Of a stretch of 34,040 nt of DNA, positions 16,472-24,633 are shown one piece after another. The notes under the pieces are model-generated. The model worked only from the letters and a program-made list of their open reading frames with translations. It made no database searches and was not told where the DNA came from. Both the position numbers and the translations under genes were made by a program. Source of the DNA: Motiliproteus sp963974645 (GTDB taxonomy: Bacteria > Pseudomonadota > Gammaproteobacteria > Pseudomonadales > Balneatricaceae); NCBI GenBank assembly GCA_963974645.1, contig CAXBEA010000040.1, positions 1 to 34,040 on the forward strand, written 5' to 3'. How positions within the stretch are numbered: the stretch's first letter is position 1; each line of letters opens with the position of its first letter.

Positions 16472-17422
16472 ATGCCGGGGATCAGCTACTACATCGGTCG
16501 CTTTGCTCCTTCACCTACGGGCGCGCTGCATTTTGGCTCTCTACTCGCTGCGCTTGCCAGCTTTTTAGATGCCCGCTCCAATCAGGGGCGCTGGCTAGTG
16601 CGGATGGAAGATCTCGACCCACCCCGAGAAATAGCCGGCGCTGCTGACCAAATACTGCGAACTTTAGAGGCATTCGGCCTCTACTGGGATGGCAGCGTTC
16701 GCTACCAGAGCCAACACCTCGATCAGTATCATCAGGTCACGCAGCAACTGCTCGATCGTCAGCAGGCCTACCCCTGTGATTGTTCACGACAGCAGTTGGC
16801 ACAGCGCAACGCCAAGGTCTACGACGGCTTCTGCCGACCGGAATCGCTTGCTGCGACGCTCGATTCCGCGCTCACGCGCCCCTTAGACCAACAGCTCCCA
16901 GAACTGCAGCGGCCCTCAGCCATCCGGGTTAAAGTTCCGAATCTCGATTTAGGTTTTGAGGATGCGATCCAGGGACACGTTCAGCAGCAACTCAGAACAG
17001 AGGTAGGCGACTTTGTCATTCGACGCAAAGATGGACTCTACGCTTACCAACTGGCTGTCGTGATCGATGATGCGGAGCAGCAGATCAGCCATGTAGTACG
17101 TGGCTACGACCTGCTCGACTCGACGCCACGTCAAATTCACCTACAACAATTGCTCAGACTAGCAACACCTGCGTATGCACATATTCCGATCTTGGTTAAT
17201 CGTTTAGGACAAAAGCTTAGCAAGCAAACCTTCGCCAGCGCTATAAATCCTAAGAAAACCGAGCACTCGATTTTTCAGGCATTAGCATTGCTAGGTCAGC
17301 GCCCGCCCGAGAATTTGCGGGCGGCATCTACACATGAGATGCTCAACTGGGGCATCAACCACTGGCAACGCGCCAAGATACCCCGCCAGCCTCATCTTGC
17401 CGAATCGTTACTGGAGCCCTGA
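16472..17422 (+). CDS. gluQ: Glutamyl-Q tRNA(Asp) synthetase
   Basis: A 316-residue paralogue of the glutamyl-tRNA synthetase catalytic core. It activates glutamate and attaches it to queuosine at the wobble base of tRNA(Asp). Visible: the HIGH-type motif in GRFAPSPTGALHFGS, a zinc site CDC with YDGFC (CxC...YxxxC), the acceptor-recognition part with YQLAVVIDDAEQQISHVVRG and the KMSKS-like GQKLSKQ. The anticodon-binding domain is absent, as expected. I start at 16472, where the E. coli-like N-terminus begins; the upstream ribosome site is weak and the frame is open 48 bases further. It lies 54 bases after dksA and one base before the cbrX-like gene. Confidence 0.93.
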   Translation: MPGISYYIGRFAPSPTGALHFGSLLAALASFLDARSNQGRWLVRMEDLDPPREIAGAADQILRTLEAFGLYWDGSVRYQSQHLDQYHQVTQQLLDRQQAYPCDCSRQQLAQRNAKVYDGFCRPESLAATLDSALTRPLDQQLPELQRPSAIRVKVPNLDLGFEDAIQGHVQQQLRTEVGDFVIRRKDGLYAYQLAVVIDDAEQQISHVVRGYDLLDSTPRQIHLQQLLRLATPAYAHIPILVNRLGQKLSKQTFASAINPKKTEHSIFQALALLGQRPPENLRAASTHEMLNWGINHWQRAKIPRQPHLAESLLEP

Positions 17423-17423
17423 G

Positions 17424-17600
17424 ATGTCGATGTACCGGCTTATCGCCGTTCTGATCTTGGCTATCTATCTACTCTCACCCGGAATGATGAGCTTCTGGGC
17501 GAGCGCAGAGCACGCTTGGTACAATCCATTTCTGATCTGGCTCGCACTGATCATACTCACCGCCTGGTTTGAGCTAAAACGGAGCCAAGATGACCTTTAG
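17424..17600 (+). CDS. cbrX: Small membrane protein, CbrX-like
   Basis: A 58-residue protein with two hydrophobic helices (about residues 4-22 and 34-50) and a short charged C-terminus (FELKRSQDDL). It begins one base after the gluQ stop and overlaps the start of cbrA by 11 bases. Pseudomonas species carry a small ORF named cbrX in this same place, which couples translation into cbrA; position, size and overlap match. No independent biochemical function is known to me, and the name rests on synteny more than on sequence. Confidence 0.75.
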   Translation: MSMYRLIAVLILAIYLLSPGMMSFWASAEHAWYNPFLIWLALIILTAWFELKRSQDDL

Positions 17601-20600
17601 CCTGGGACTGCTATTTAGCCTCGGCGTTGGCTTCTTGCTCGCGCTGCTGGGCATCGCCTACGCGACCAATCGTAGCTATATCTCCAAACGGATCTCCAGC
17701 CATCCGGCTGTTTTCATTTTAGCCCTGGGCATTTACGCCAGCGCCTGGACCTTTTATGGCACCTCTGGACTGGCCCAAAATTACGGTTATGCCTTTCTGG
17801 CATCCTATATTGGCGCCTCGGTGATGTTTATTCTGGCGCCTGTCATCCTGCTGCCCTTGCTACGGATCACCAAGTCTTACCAACTCAGCTCGATTGCCGA
17901 TCTGTTTGCCTTCCGCTTTCGCAGCCAGCTGGCCGGTACGCTGGTGACAGTATTGATGCTAATCGCCAGCCTACCGCTGATGTCGATGCAAATCGAAGCT
18001 ATGGCAGATAGCACCCGGTTACTCAGTGGAGAACAAAACGCCAGCTCGATCGCGCTGGTGTTCAGCCTGACCCTAGCGCTGTTCTCCATCCTGTTTGATT
18101 CTCGCCACCCCTCCATCCGCTACAACACCGCTGGGCTGGTGACGGCAATGGCCGCCGGAGTGCTTTTCAAGCTCTTGGCCCTGGCCAGCCTGGCGCTGTT
18201 CGCTATCTATGGCGTTTTCGGTAGCAACGCCCAGATGGAACTCTGGTTAAGTGAGCACGCCAGCAAAACCAGCGTACTCTATAAACCGGTTGAAGGTGAT
18301 TACTGGCGCACCCTGCTGATCAGCTTTATGACCTCGGCGGTGGTGATGCCTCATATGTTTCACCTGCTCTTTAGCGAAAATAGCGATAGCCGGGCTCTGA
18401 GCAAATCCAGCTGGGGATTCCCGCTACTGATGCTGCTTTTTTCGATCTCTATTCCCCCTATTCTATGGGCAGGACTGGCGCTGGGGATCGACGAACGTTC
18501 GGAGTACTTCGGCCTCATGCTTGGCCAATACACCCAGCTGCCAGGGTTAACCTTGCTGGCCTATACCGGTGGCCTTGCGGCCACCAGCGGACTCCTGATC
18601 GTAACCACCATAGCGCTCGCCGGTATGGCCCTGAACCATCTGATTCTGCCCTACCTGCCGGTTCGGATCGGCAGCTATTTTTATAGTCGGCTAGTCTGGA
18701 TCCGGCGACTGCTTATTCTGTTAATCACCCTGCTCGGCTATCTGTTCTTTCTGGCGACCGACGAACAAACAGCGCTCTATCACGTAGGCCTGATCGCGTT
18801 TATCGCCTTCCTGCAATTTTTACCCGGGCTACTGGCAACCCTGTTTTGGCCTGGAAGTACTCGCCAGGGTTTTATTTTCGGGCTGCTGGCCGGGATGTCT
18901 ATCTGGCTAGTCTCGATGCTAGGCCCCCTGATTCCCCATGCTCAGCAAGTCGCCATGATGCTCCAGCTTGATGCCGGCAGCTGGCACGAAACTGCAAGCC
19001 TGGCTCTGGCCGTCAACGTGATCATCTTTGTAATGTTTTCTTCACTCGAAAAATCCACCGATGAAGAACGCTTAGCCGCCAATTCTTGCATACTCAGCGC
19101 CCTGTACCGCCCCCAACGTGGCCGTTATGCGCCGACGGATATCCCTACATTGACTAGTCGGCTTGCGGTTCGGCTGGGGCAGGATATCGCCCAGCGCGAA
19201 GTCGACCTAGTGCTGCAACAGCTCCAACTTGAAGCATCAGAGACCAAACCCCAGGTCCTCGAACAGCTGCAGGATCAACTGGAGATCAATCTGTCGGCAC
19301 TGGTGGGGCCCGTCGAGGCGATCTCACTGCTCAACGCGGAGCACACCCCGACCGATAGCTTTCGTCGTCATGACATCCACCTGCTCGAAAGCCATCTGGA
19401 AAAGTCCCGAGACAAACTCTCCGGGCTCGCCGCCGAGCTTGATGAGTTGCGCCGGCTTCACCGCAAAACCTTACAGCGACTGCCTATCGGTGTGTGCTCC
19501 TTGGGAGAATCCGGTGAAATACGCATTTGGAACAGTGAAATCGAAAGCTTTACCGGGGTTCCCGAGCAACAGGTCATCGGCCAGCAACTCGACACCCTGC
19601 CGACACCCTGGCGCGAGCTGTTAAGCCGATTCGCGCACAGGAGCGACATTCACAGCCCCAACCAACGACTCAGCATCGACGGGCAGCCGCGCTTTTTCAG
19701 CCTGCACAAGGCGACTCTTGTTGAAAAGAGCAGCCCTCAACGCCCTGCTTCGCATCGCTCCCCATCGAATCACCCCTTATCGAATCCTGCTTTATCGAAT
19801 CCTGCTTTATCGAATAAGAGTAAGATTAGCCATGTCCACGCCCATGCTAACCAGGTACTGCTGCTGGAAGATCAGACCGAAAACCAGCTACTGGCCGATG
19901 AGCTAGCACATAGTGAACGGCTGGCGTCCATTGGCCGGCTAGCCGCCGGTGTAGCGCACGAAATTGGCAATCCGATTACCGGTATCGCCTGTCTGGCCCA
20001 GAACCTGAAATATGAAACCGATCCCGATGAAGTATTGCAGGCCAGCGAATTGATTTTGCAACAAACAGACCGTGTTGACAGTATCGTCAAATCACTGATG
20101 AGCTTCGCCCACAGTGGCAATCAATACCGGCCCGAATCGCAGCAAGTACTGTCTCTCTATCACTGCGTCAAGCAGGCAATTGAATTGGTTCGCCTCGATC
20201 ACCGACGCAAACAACACAACTACCTAAACCTTTGCGACAGCCAACTGCAGATCCAGGGCGATAAACAGCGGCTGCTTCAAGTGTTTGTCAATCTACTCAA
20301 CAACGCCGCAGATGCCTCCGAGCCGGGATCATCAGTGCGAATCCAAAGTTACGAAACCGACATCAGCGTGCTGATTCACATCGAAGACCAGGGCAGCGGC
20401 ATCCCTGTCGAGCTTCAAAACCGCCTATTTGAACCCTTTTTCACCACCAAAGAACCCGGCCAGGGCACTGGTCTGGGACTTTCCTTGATTTACAGTATTA
20501 TCGAGGAACATTACGGCAGCGTGCAGATTGAAAGCCCGGCCGATGTTGCGGAGAATAAAGGCACCCGGGTAATTTTGACCCTCCCCAGAGCAACCCCGCT

Positions 20601-20631
20601 CGCTTTCAGTGACAGAGGCACCCGCGCATGA
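17590..20631 (+). CDS. cbrA: Sensor histidine kinase CbrA with transporter-like N-terminus
   Basis: A 1013-residue inner-membrane kinase of the CbrA/CbrB system for carbon/nitrogen balance. Residues 1 to about 490 form a sodium:solute-symporter-like bundle of about a dozen helices, with FYGTSGLAQNYGYAFLASY near the start as in CbrA. A linker and a PAS domain (about 620-730, QRLPIGVCSLGESGEIRIWN) follow, then HisKA with the phosphorylated His790 in GVAHEIGNP, the N-box (FVNLLNNAADAS), G1 (DQGSGIP) and G2 (GQGTGLGLS) boxes. There is a minisatellite-encoded linker between PAS and HisKA. Its start overlaps cbrX, and its stop overlaps the cbrB start in ATGA. Length is close to Pseudomonas CbrA. 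A bound solute such as histidine is suggested for the family, but not shown here. Confidence 0.93.
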   Translation: MTFSLGLLFSLGVGFLLALLGIAYATNRSYISKRISSHPAVFILALGIYASAWTFYGTSGLAQNYGYAFLASYIGASVMFILAPVILLPLLRITKSYQLSSIADLFAFRFRSQLAGTLVTVLMLIASLPLMSMQIEAMADSTRLLSGEQNASSIALVFSLTLALFSILFDSRHPSIRYNTAGLVTAMAAGVLFKLLALASLALFAIYGVFGSNAQMELWLSEHASKTSVLYKPVEGDYWRTLLISFMTSAVVMPHMFHLLFSENSDSRALSKSSWGFPLLMLLFSISIPPILWAGLALGIDERSEYFGLMLGQYTQLPGLTLLAYTGGLAATSGLLIVTTIALAGMALNHLILPYLPVRIGSYFYSRLVWIRRLLILLITLLGYLFFLATDEQTALYHVGLIAFIAFLQFLPGLLATLFWPGSTRQGFIFGLLAGMSIWLVSMLGPLIPHAQQVAMMLQLDAGSWHETASLALAVNVIIFVMFSSLEKSTDEERLAANSCILSALYRPQRGRYAPTDIPTLTSRLAVRLGQDIAQREVDLVLQQLQLEASETKPQVLEQLQDQLEINLSALVGPVEAISLLNAEHTPTDSFRRHDIHLLESHLEKSRDKLSGLAAELDELRRLHRKTLQRLPIGVCSLGESGEIRIWNSEIESFTGVPEQQVIGQQLDTLPTPWRELLSRFAHRSDIHSPNQRLSIDGQPRFFSLHKATLVEKSSPQRPASHRSPSNHPLSNPALSNPALSNKSKISHVHAHANQVLLLEDQTENQLLADELAHSERLASIGRLAAGVAHEIGNPITGIACLAQNLKYETDPDEVLQASELILQQTDRVDSIVKSLMSFAHSGNQYRPESQQVLSLYHCVKQAIELVRLDHRRKQHNYLNLCDSQLQIQGDKQRLLQVFVNLLNNAADASEPGSSVRIQSYETDISVLIHIEDQGSGIPVELQNRLFEPFFTTKEPGQGTGLGLSLIYSIIEEHYGSVQIESPADVAENKGTRVILTLPRATPLAFSDRGTRA
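19762..19816 (+). repeat. 15-bp minisatellite inside cbrA
   Basis: About three and a half units of 15 bases (TTATCGAATCCTGCT; copies at 19777-19791 and 19792-19806 identical, the flanking ones degenerate). They encode repeated LSNPA in the linker before HisKA. Copy-number change would stay in frame. Confidence 0.88.
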
Positions 20632-22070
20632 GTCATATCCTGATCGTCGAAGATGAAGCCGTCATCCGCGCCGCCCTACAGAAATTTCTCGAAAGGAACG
20701 GCTACCAGGTTAACAGCGCTGAGTCCGTTGACCAGGCATTAACCCTCCTCGAACAACAGCCTTTCGATCTGATTATTAGCGACCTGCGCCTACCCGGTCG
20801 GCCCGGCACAGACTTGATCGAACACGCCAATAACACCCCCGTGCTGATCATGACCAGTTACGCCAGCATGCGCTCAGCCGTCGATGCGATGAAGCTGGGA
20901 GCGGTCGACTATATCGCCAAACCTTTCAACCACGACGAGATGCTTCTAAGCATCGATGCCATTATCAAGCAAACCAAGCCAACAGCGACTGCGGCTTCAG
21001 TCGCCACCGCGTCAGACACAGCCCTCTGCACCCAGCCTATCACCCCCGAAACGGAGCCTATCAGCTGCAACTACATGATCGGCAAAAGCCCACCGATGCT
21101 GGCGCTATTCGCCAGAATTCGCAAAGTTGCCCGCACCAACGCAACGGTGCTGATCCAAGGGGAATCAGGAACCGGCAAAGAGCTGGCGGCACATTCGATC
21201 CACCAGCAAGGCATGCGCGCACTAGCCCCGATGATCTCGGTAAACTGCGCTGCCATTCCAGAATCACTGATCGAATCTGAACTCTTTGGACACGAAAAAG
21301 GTGCCTTTACCGGTGCTATTAGTGCTCATCGCGGGTTGATCGAAGCCGCCAATGGCGGCACTCTTTTTCTGGATGAAATCGGCGAGCTCCCGCTTGAAGC
21401 CCAGGCAAGACTGCTGCGGGTATTGCAAGAAGGCGAGATTCGTCGAGTAGGATCGGTCCAACCATTGCAGGTAGATATCCGCCTGATTGCTGCCACCCAT
21501 CGCGACCTTAAGACCCTCACTCGTACGGGAAAATTTCGTGAGGACTTGTTTTATCGGCTCTACATTATGGAGATCGCCATGCCCCCTTTGCGCGATCGCG
21601 GTGATGATATTATTGAACTGGCCGAAAAATTCCTGAGTAAAGCCTGCCAACGCATGGCAACTCTACCCATGTATTTAACCGATCATGCCCGCCACACTAT
21701 GCTCAACTATCGCTGGTCAGGTAACGTCCGCGAGCTGGAAAACGCAATCGAGAGAGCGGTAATTCTCTGTGAGGACACCAGTATCACAACGGAATTATTA
21801 GGCCTTGATCTCCATCAAAGCGCCCCGTTGAACCAGCCCACCACAGAGCAACGATTCAGCACCCCCAGCTTACAGAAGCCGCAAAATTATTACTCGGAGT
21901 CACCGCACAGTCCACCCGCACTGTCACTGGAAGATTACTTTCAACGCTTCGTGCTTGAGCATCAACAAAATATGACTGAAACCGAGCTCGCGAAGCGACT
22001 TGGCATCAGCCGTAAAACACTCTGGGAAAGACGCCAGCGGCTAGGCATCCCACGTAAACAGAAGGACTAA
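20628..22070 (+). CDS. cbrB: Response regulator CbrB (NtrC type, sigma-54 activator)
   Basis: A 480-residue DNA-binding activator. The receiver domain has the phosphoacceptor Asp52 (LIISDLRLPG) with the acidic pair in VEDE and Lys in AKPFNHDE. The AAA+ domain shows Walker A GESGTGKE, the sigma-54 contact loop GAFTGA, Walker B GGTLFLDEIGELPLEAQ and RLIAATHRDL. The C-terminal Fis-type HTH is MTETELAKRLGISRKTLWER. It overlaps cbrA by four bases, indicating one transcript. Its natural target is almost certainly the sigma-54 promoter of the CrcZ-like RNA immediately downstream, with half-sites at 22113-22161. Confidence 0.95.
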   Translation: MSHILIVEDEAVIRAALQKFLERNGYQVNSAESVDQALTLLEQQPFDLIISDLRLPGRPGTDLIEHANNTPVLIMTSYASMRSAVDAMKLGAVDYIAKPFNHDEMLLSIDAIIKQTKPTATAASVATASDTALCTQPITPETEPISCNYMIGKSPPMLALFARIRKVARTNATVLIQGESGTGKELAAHSIHQQGMRALAPMISVNCAAIPESLIESELFGHEKGAFTGAISAHRGLIEAANGGTLFLDEIGELPLEAQARLLRVLQEGEIRRVGSVQPLQVDIRLIAATHRDLKTLTRTGKFREDLFYRLYIMEIAMPPLRDRGDDIIELAEKFLSKACQRMATLPMYLTDHARHTMLNYRWSGNVRELENAIERAVILCEDTSITTELLGLDLHQSAPLNQPTTEQRFSTPSLQKPQNYYSESPHSPPALSLEDYFQRFVLEHQQNMTETELAKRLGISRKTLWERRQRLGIPRKQKD

Positions 22071-22110
22071 GCGACGTTAGCCTGCTATATCGGACGTACC
22101 AAAGCCTGAA

Positions 22111-22163
22111 ACGTTACCTTAAGAAACAGCATGCGTTACCCTTGTTGCTTCTTAAGGTAACAC
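22111..22163. promoter_or_regulatory. Putative CbrB upstream activating sequence (three half-sites)
   Basis: GTTAC at 22113-22117, GTTAC at 22135-22139 and GTAAC at 22157-22161: three half-sites spaced by exactly 22 bases, two helical turns. The outer two form a 13-bp perfect inverted repeat (GTTACCTTAAGAA / TTCTTAAGGTAAC). It lies about 100 to 148 bases before the predicted start at 22261, the usual place for an NtrC-type enhancer. Published CbrB sites use GTTAC/GTAAC half-sites, with somewhat different spacing as I recall. Confidence 0.75.
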
Positions 22164-22234
22164 CTCAACACCCTGGCTGATTTACATAAGCCACTAATGC
22201 ACATAAGCTTTTGTTTTTACTAGAAAGACAAAGA

Positions 22235-22250
22235 TGGCACGTAACCTGCT
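22235..22250 (+). promoter_or_regulatory. Sigma-54 (-24/-12) promoter of the CrcZ-like RNA
   Basis: TGGCACGTAACCTGCT matches the sigma-54 consensus TGGCACG-N4-TTGCW with one mismatch. GG (22236-22237) and GC (22248-22249) are separated by the required ten bases. Predicted start is near 22261. Confidence 0.85.
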
Positions 22251-22260
22251 ATACTCTCAA

Positions 22261-22475
22261 GTAAGAAGAATAAAAATCTTGCTGCCGAAACTCAATAAAA
22301 ACAATAAGGGTTCCAGGCAGACGAGATCGGTTTCATACAATAATAACAATAGAAACCAACGCTGATCGCTTGAGGAAAAAGGCTTTAGAGTTCGATAACG
22401 GCAATAAAAAAAACTCTCCGTCATTGCGCTCACCTTCCCTCTTACTCCGGTGATCAGCACCTCTTTATTTTTCTA
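22261..22475 (+). ncRNA. crcZ: CrcZ-type Hfq/Crc-titrating small RNA
   Basis: Untranslated region between cbrB and pcnB, the location of crcZ in Pseudomonas. From the sigma-54 start, the RNA carries many AANAANAA motifs, the Hfq distal-face/Crc binding sequence: AAGAAGAATAAAAA near 22263-22276, CAATAAAAACAATAAG at 22293-22308, ACAATAATAACAATAG at 22337-22352 and GCAATAAAAAAAAC at 22401-22414. A stem AGAGTT/AACTCT exposes the last one in a loop. In Pseudomonas this RNA relieves catabolite repression by sequestering Hfq with Crc, under CbrAB control. The 3' end is uncertain: a weak hairpin (GGTG/CACC) followed by TCTTTATTTTT near 22449-22472 is the best terminator. The RNA would be about 215 bases, shorter than the roughly 400 of Pseudomonas CrcZ. 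Confidence 0.75.
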
Positions 22476-22593
22476 TGAACGCTTCTTACTTCGTCAACAC
22501 TCTTCCCGCTAAATCCCTACCCGGCATTTGCTCACACCTCGCCGGATGCTATCATTGCGCACCTTTTATAACGCTGTTAAGTGTCAAATACAC

Positions 22594-24060
22594 ATGGATT
22601 CTAATTCTTTAGGCGTAATTATTGCGCTACTACCCTTGCTGGCCGTTGGATTACTCTTTCTACTACTGAGCAGCAAGGCCAAGCCCCATCCAATATACGA
22701 CTCTAGCCGCAACCCTATTGCAGGCAATCAGGGGCAAGTTATCAATAGCCGCTATCATCCGGTTGTCATCTCGAGAGATCAACACGACGTCACTCGCAAG
22801 CAAATCAGCGATAACGCGCTGAAAGTACTCTATCGCCTCAAAGACGCTGGCTACGAGAGCTATCTGGTCGGTGGCTGCGTGCGTGATCTTGAACTTGGCC
22901 TGCACCCTAAAGATTTTGACGTGGCTACCGAAGCGCATCCCGAAGAGGTCCACGACCTGTTCCGCAACTCACGCCTGATTGGCCGCCGTTTCAAACTAGT
23001 GCACGTTCGCTTTGGCCGTGAAATCATCGAAGTCGCCACCTTCCGTGCCAGCCACGATGCCGCCCACAATGATGACGATAAGCATGGCAGACAAGCCGAT
23101 GGCGGGATGATCCTGCGTGACAATGTCTACGGTACTGTAGAGGAAGACGCGCTGCGTCGCGATTTCACTATCAACGCGCTCTATTACACCATCAATGATT
23201 TTAGTATTCACGACTACGCTGGTGGCTGGCAAGACTTGGAGCAACGTACCCTGAGAATGATTGGCGATCCGGAGGCACGCTACCGTGAAGATCCCGTGCG
23301 GATGTTGCGGGCGATCCGCTTTGCCGCCAAACTCGAGTTCACAATAGCGCCTGATACCGAGGAGCCGATCCAGCGTCTCGCTCCGCTGCTCAGCGATATC
23401 CCCGCAGCGCGCTTGTTTGAAGAGGTACTCAAGCTTTTTCTGTCAGGGCAGGGCGAAACCACCTTTGCCATGCTGCGCCACTTCAAGCTGTTTGAAGCGC
23501 TCTTTCCGGCTACCCAGAGGCTGCTGGACAAGGAGCAGGGGGCAGTAGCAGAACAACTGATCATCCAGGCCTTACGCAGCACCGACATCCGCATCAAGCG
23601 CGGTAAAAGCGTCACCCCTGCATTTGTATATGCAGCGATGCTCTGGTATCCGCTCCTAGAGATCCTAGAGCGACTTAAAAAACAGGGTGTTCCACCCATT
23701 CCTGCACTGCATCAGGCCGCTTTGGAGATTCATCAGCTCCAGTCTCGTGCGTCCTCTATCCCACGCCGTTTCTCCGGTACCATGCGCGATATATGGGAAC
23801 TGCAATACCGCCTGCCTAGGCGCAACGGTAACCGTGCTGAGCAGCTGGTGGAGAATCCCCGTTTCAGAGCCGCCTATGATTTTCTGCTGATGCGTGAAGC
23901 CAGCGGCGAAGACCTGGATGGTCTAGGCCAATGGTGGACCGATTACCAGCAGGCGCGCTCAGAACAACGCGAAGAGATGGTCGCCGAACTGGGTCATGGT
24001 GGCGCTCGCCAGCGCAGCAAGAGCAAGCGGCGCGTCCGACGCAAACCTCAGCATGATTGA
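22594..24060 (+). CDS. pcnB: Poly(A) polymerase I with N-terminal membrane helix
   Basis: A 488-residue class II nucleotidyltransferase that adds 3' poly(A) tails and so promotes RNA decay. The catalytic head is YLVGGCVRDLELGLHPKDFDVAT (carboxylates Asp107 and Asp109), then FRNSRLIGRRFKLVHVRFG, RRDFTINALYY and the RNA-binding RYREDPVRMLRAIRFAAKL. The C-terminus is very basic (RQRSKSKRRVRRKP). Unusually, residues 5-27 form a strong hydrophobic helix (LGVIIALLPLLAVGLLFLLL) followed by a 35-residue linker before the normal start of the family (SRDQHDVTRKQISDNALKV). No internal ATG exists in that linker, and the upstream ribosome site is poor. The gene overlaps folK by eight bases. Confidence 0.93.
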   Translation: MDSNSLGVIIALLPLLAVGLLFLLLSSKAKPHPIYDSSRNPIAGNQGQVINSRYHPVVISRDQHDVTRKQISDNALKVLYRLKDAGYESYLVGGCVRDLELGLHPKDFDVATEAHPEEVHDLFRNSRLIGRRFKLVHVRFGREIIEVATFRASHDAAHNDDDKHGRQADGGMILRDNVYGTVEEDALRRDFTINALYYTINDFSIHDYAGGWQDLEQRTLRMIGDPEARYREDPVRMLRAIRFAAKLEFTIAPDTEEPIQRLAPLLSDIPAARLFEEVLKLFLSGQGETTFAMLRHFKLFEALFPATQRLLDKEQGAVAEQLIIQALRSTDIRIKRGKSVTPAFVYAAMLWYPLLEILERLKKQGVPPIPALHQAALEIHQLQSRASSIPRRFSGTMRDIWELQYRLPRRNGNRAEQLVENPRFRAAYDFLLMREASGEDLDGLGQWWTDYQQARSEQREEMVAELGHGGARQRSKSKRRVRRKPQHD

Positions 24061-24586
24061 CAGCCGGGCCGGCAACCTCAGGGCAGATTCTCTACTGCCC
24101 TGCGCCGTCGATCTGTACATCGGTCTGGGCAGCAATCTCGATGCGCCGATCCAGCAAGTGCAGCAAGCGCTGCTTGAACTGGCTTCGCTGCCCCACACGG
24201 AGATGATCAGTCACTCTCAGCTTTATCGCAGCGATCCACTCGGCCCTGCAGACCAGCCCGATTACATTAATGCGGTGGCGCATCTGCGCAGCAGGTTGCA
24301 GCCCGAACCACTGTTGGACCAGTTGCAAGCTCTGGAGCAGAAACATCGGCGGGTTCGCCTGCAACACTGGGGACCCCGCACCCTAGACCTGGATATTCTG
24401 CTATTTGGAAAACAGCAGATTGCGACTGCGCGGCTTAGCGTCCCCCATCCTCAACTCAGCCAGCGCAACTTTGTCCTTTATCCACTGCAGGAGATCGCTC
24501 CCGAACTGCAACTTCCTCAGGGAAAATCTATCGCCCAGCTAATCACGCACTGCGACGGAGGCACTCTCGCCCCGGTACAGGTATAA
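24053..24586 (+). CDS. folK: HPPK, folate biosynthesis pyrophosphokinase FolK
   Basis: A 177-residue enzyme that transfers pyrophosphate from ATP to 6-hydroxymethyl-7,8-dihydropterin in folate synthesis; cytosolic. Signatures are DLYIGLGSNLDAP, LYRSDPLGPADQPDYINAV, the RVRLQHWGPRTLDLDILLFG motif with its two catalytic aspartates, and VPHPQLSQRNFVLYPLQEI. The ATG at 24053 lies within the end of pcnB and gives about 14 residues more than usual before the core; no alternative start is closer. Gene order pcnB-folK-panB-panC is that of Pseudomonas and E. coli. Confidence 0.94.
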   Translation: MIDSRAGNLRADSLLPCAVDLYIGLGSNLDAPIQQVQQALLELASLPHTEMISHSQLYRSDPLGPADQPDYINAVAHLRSRLQPEPLLDQLQALEQKHRRVRLQHWGPRTLDLDILLFGKQQIATARLSVPHPQLSQRNFVLYPLQEIAPELQLPQGKSIAQLITHCDGGTLAPVQV

Positions 24587-24633
24587 TTGCTCCCATCGCC
24601 GCTCTCGGCTCCACGACTTGAACGACAAACGCT

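Noticed and set aside
22257..22460. Minus-strand 67-codon open frame in the cbrB-pcnB gap
   Set aside because: It is the antisense shadow of the CrcZ-like RNA, with no ribosome site and no family.
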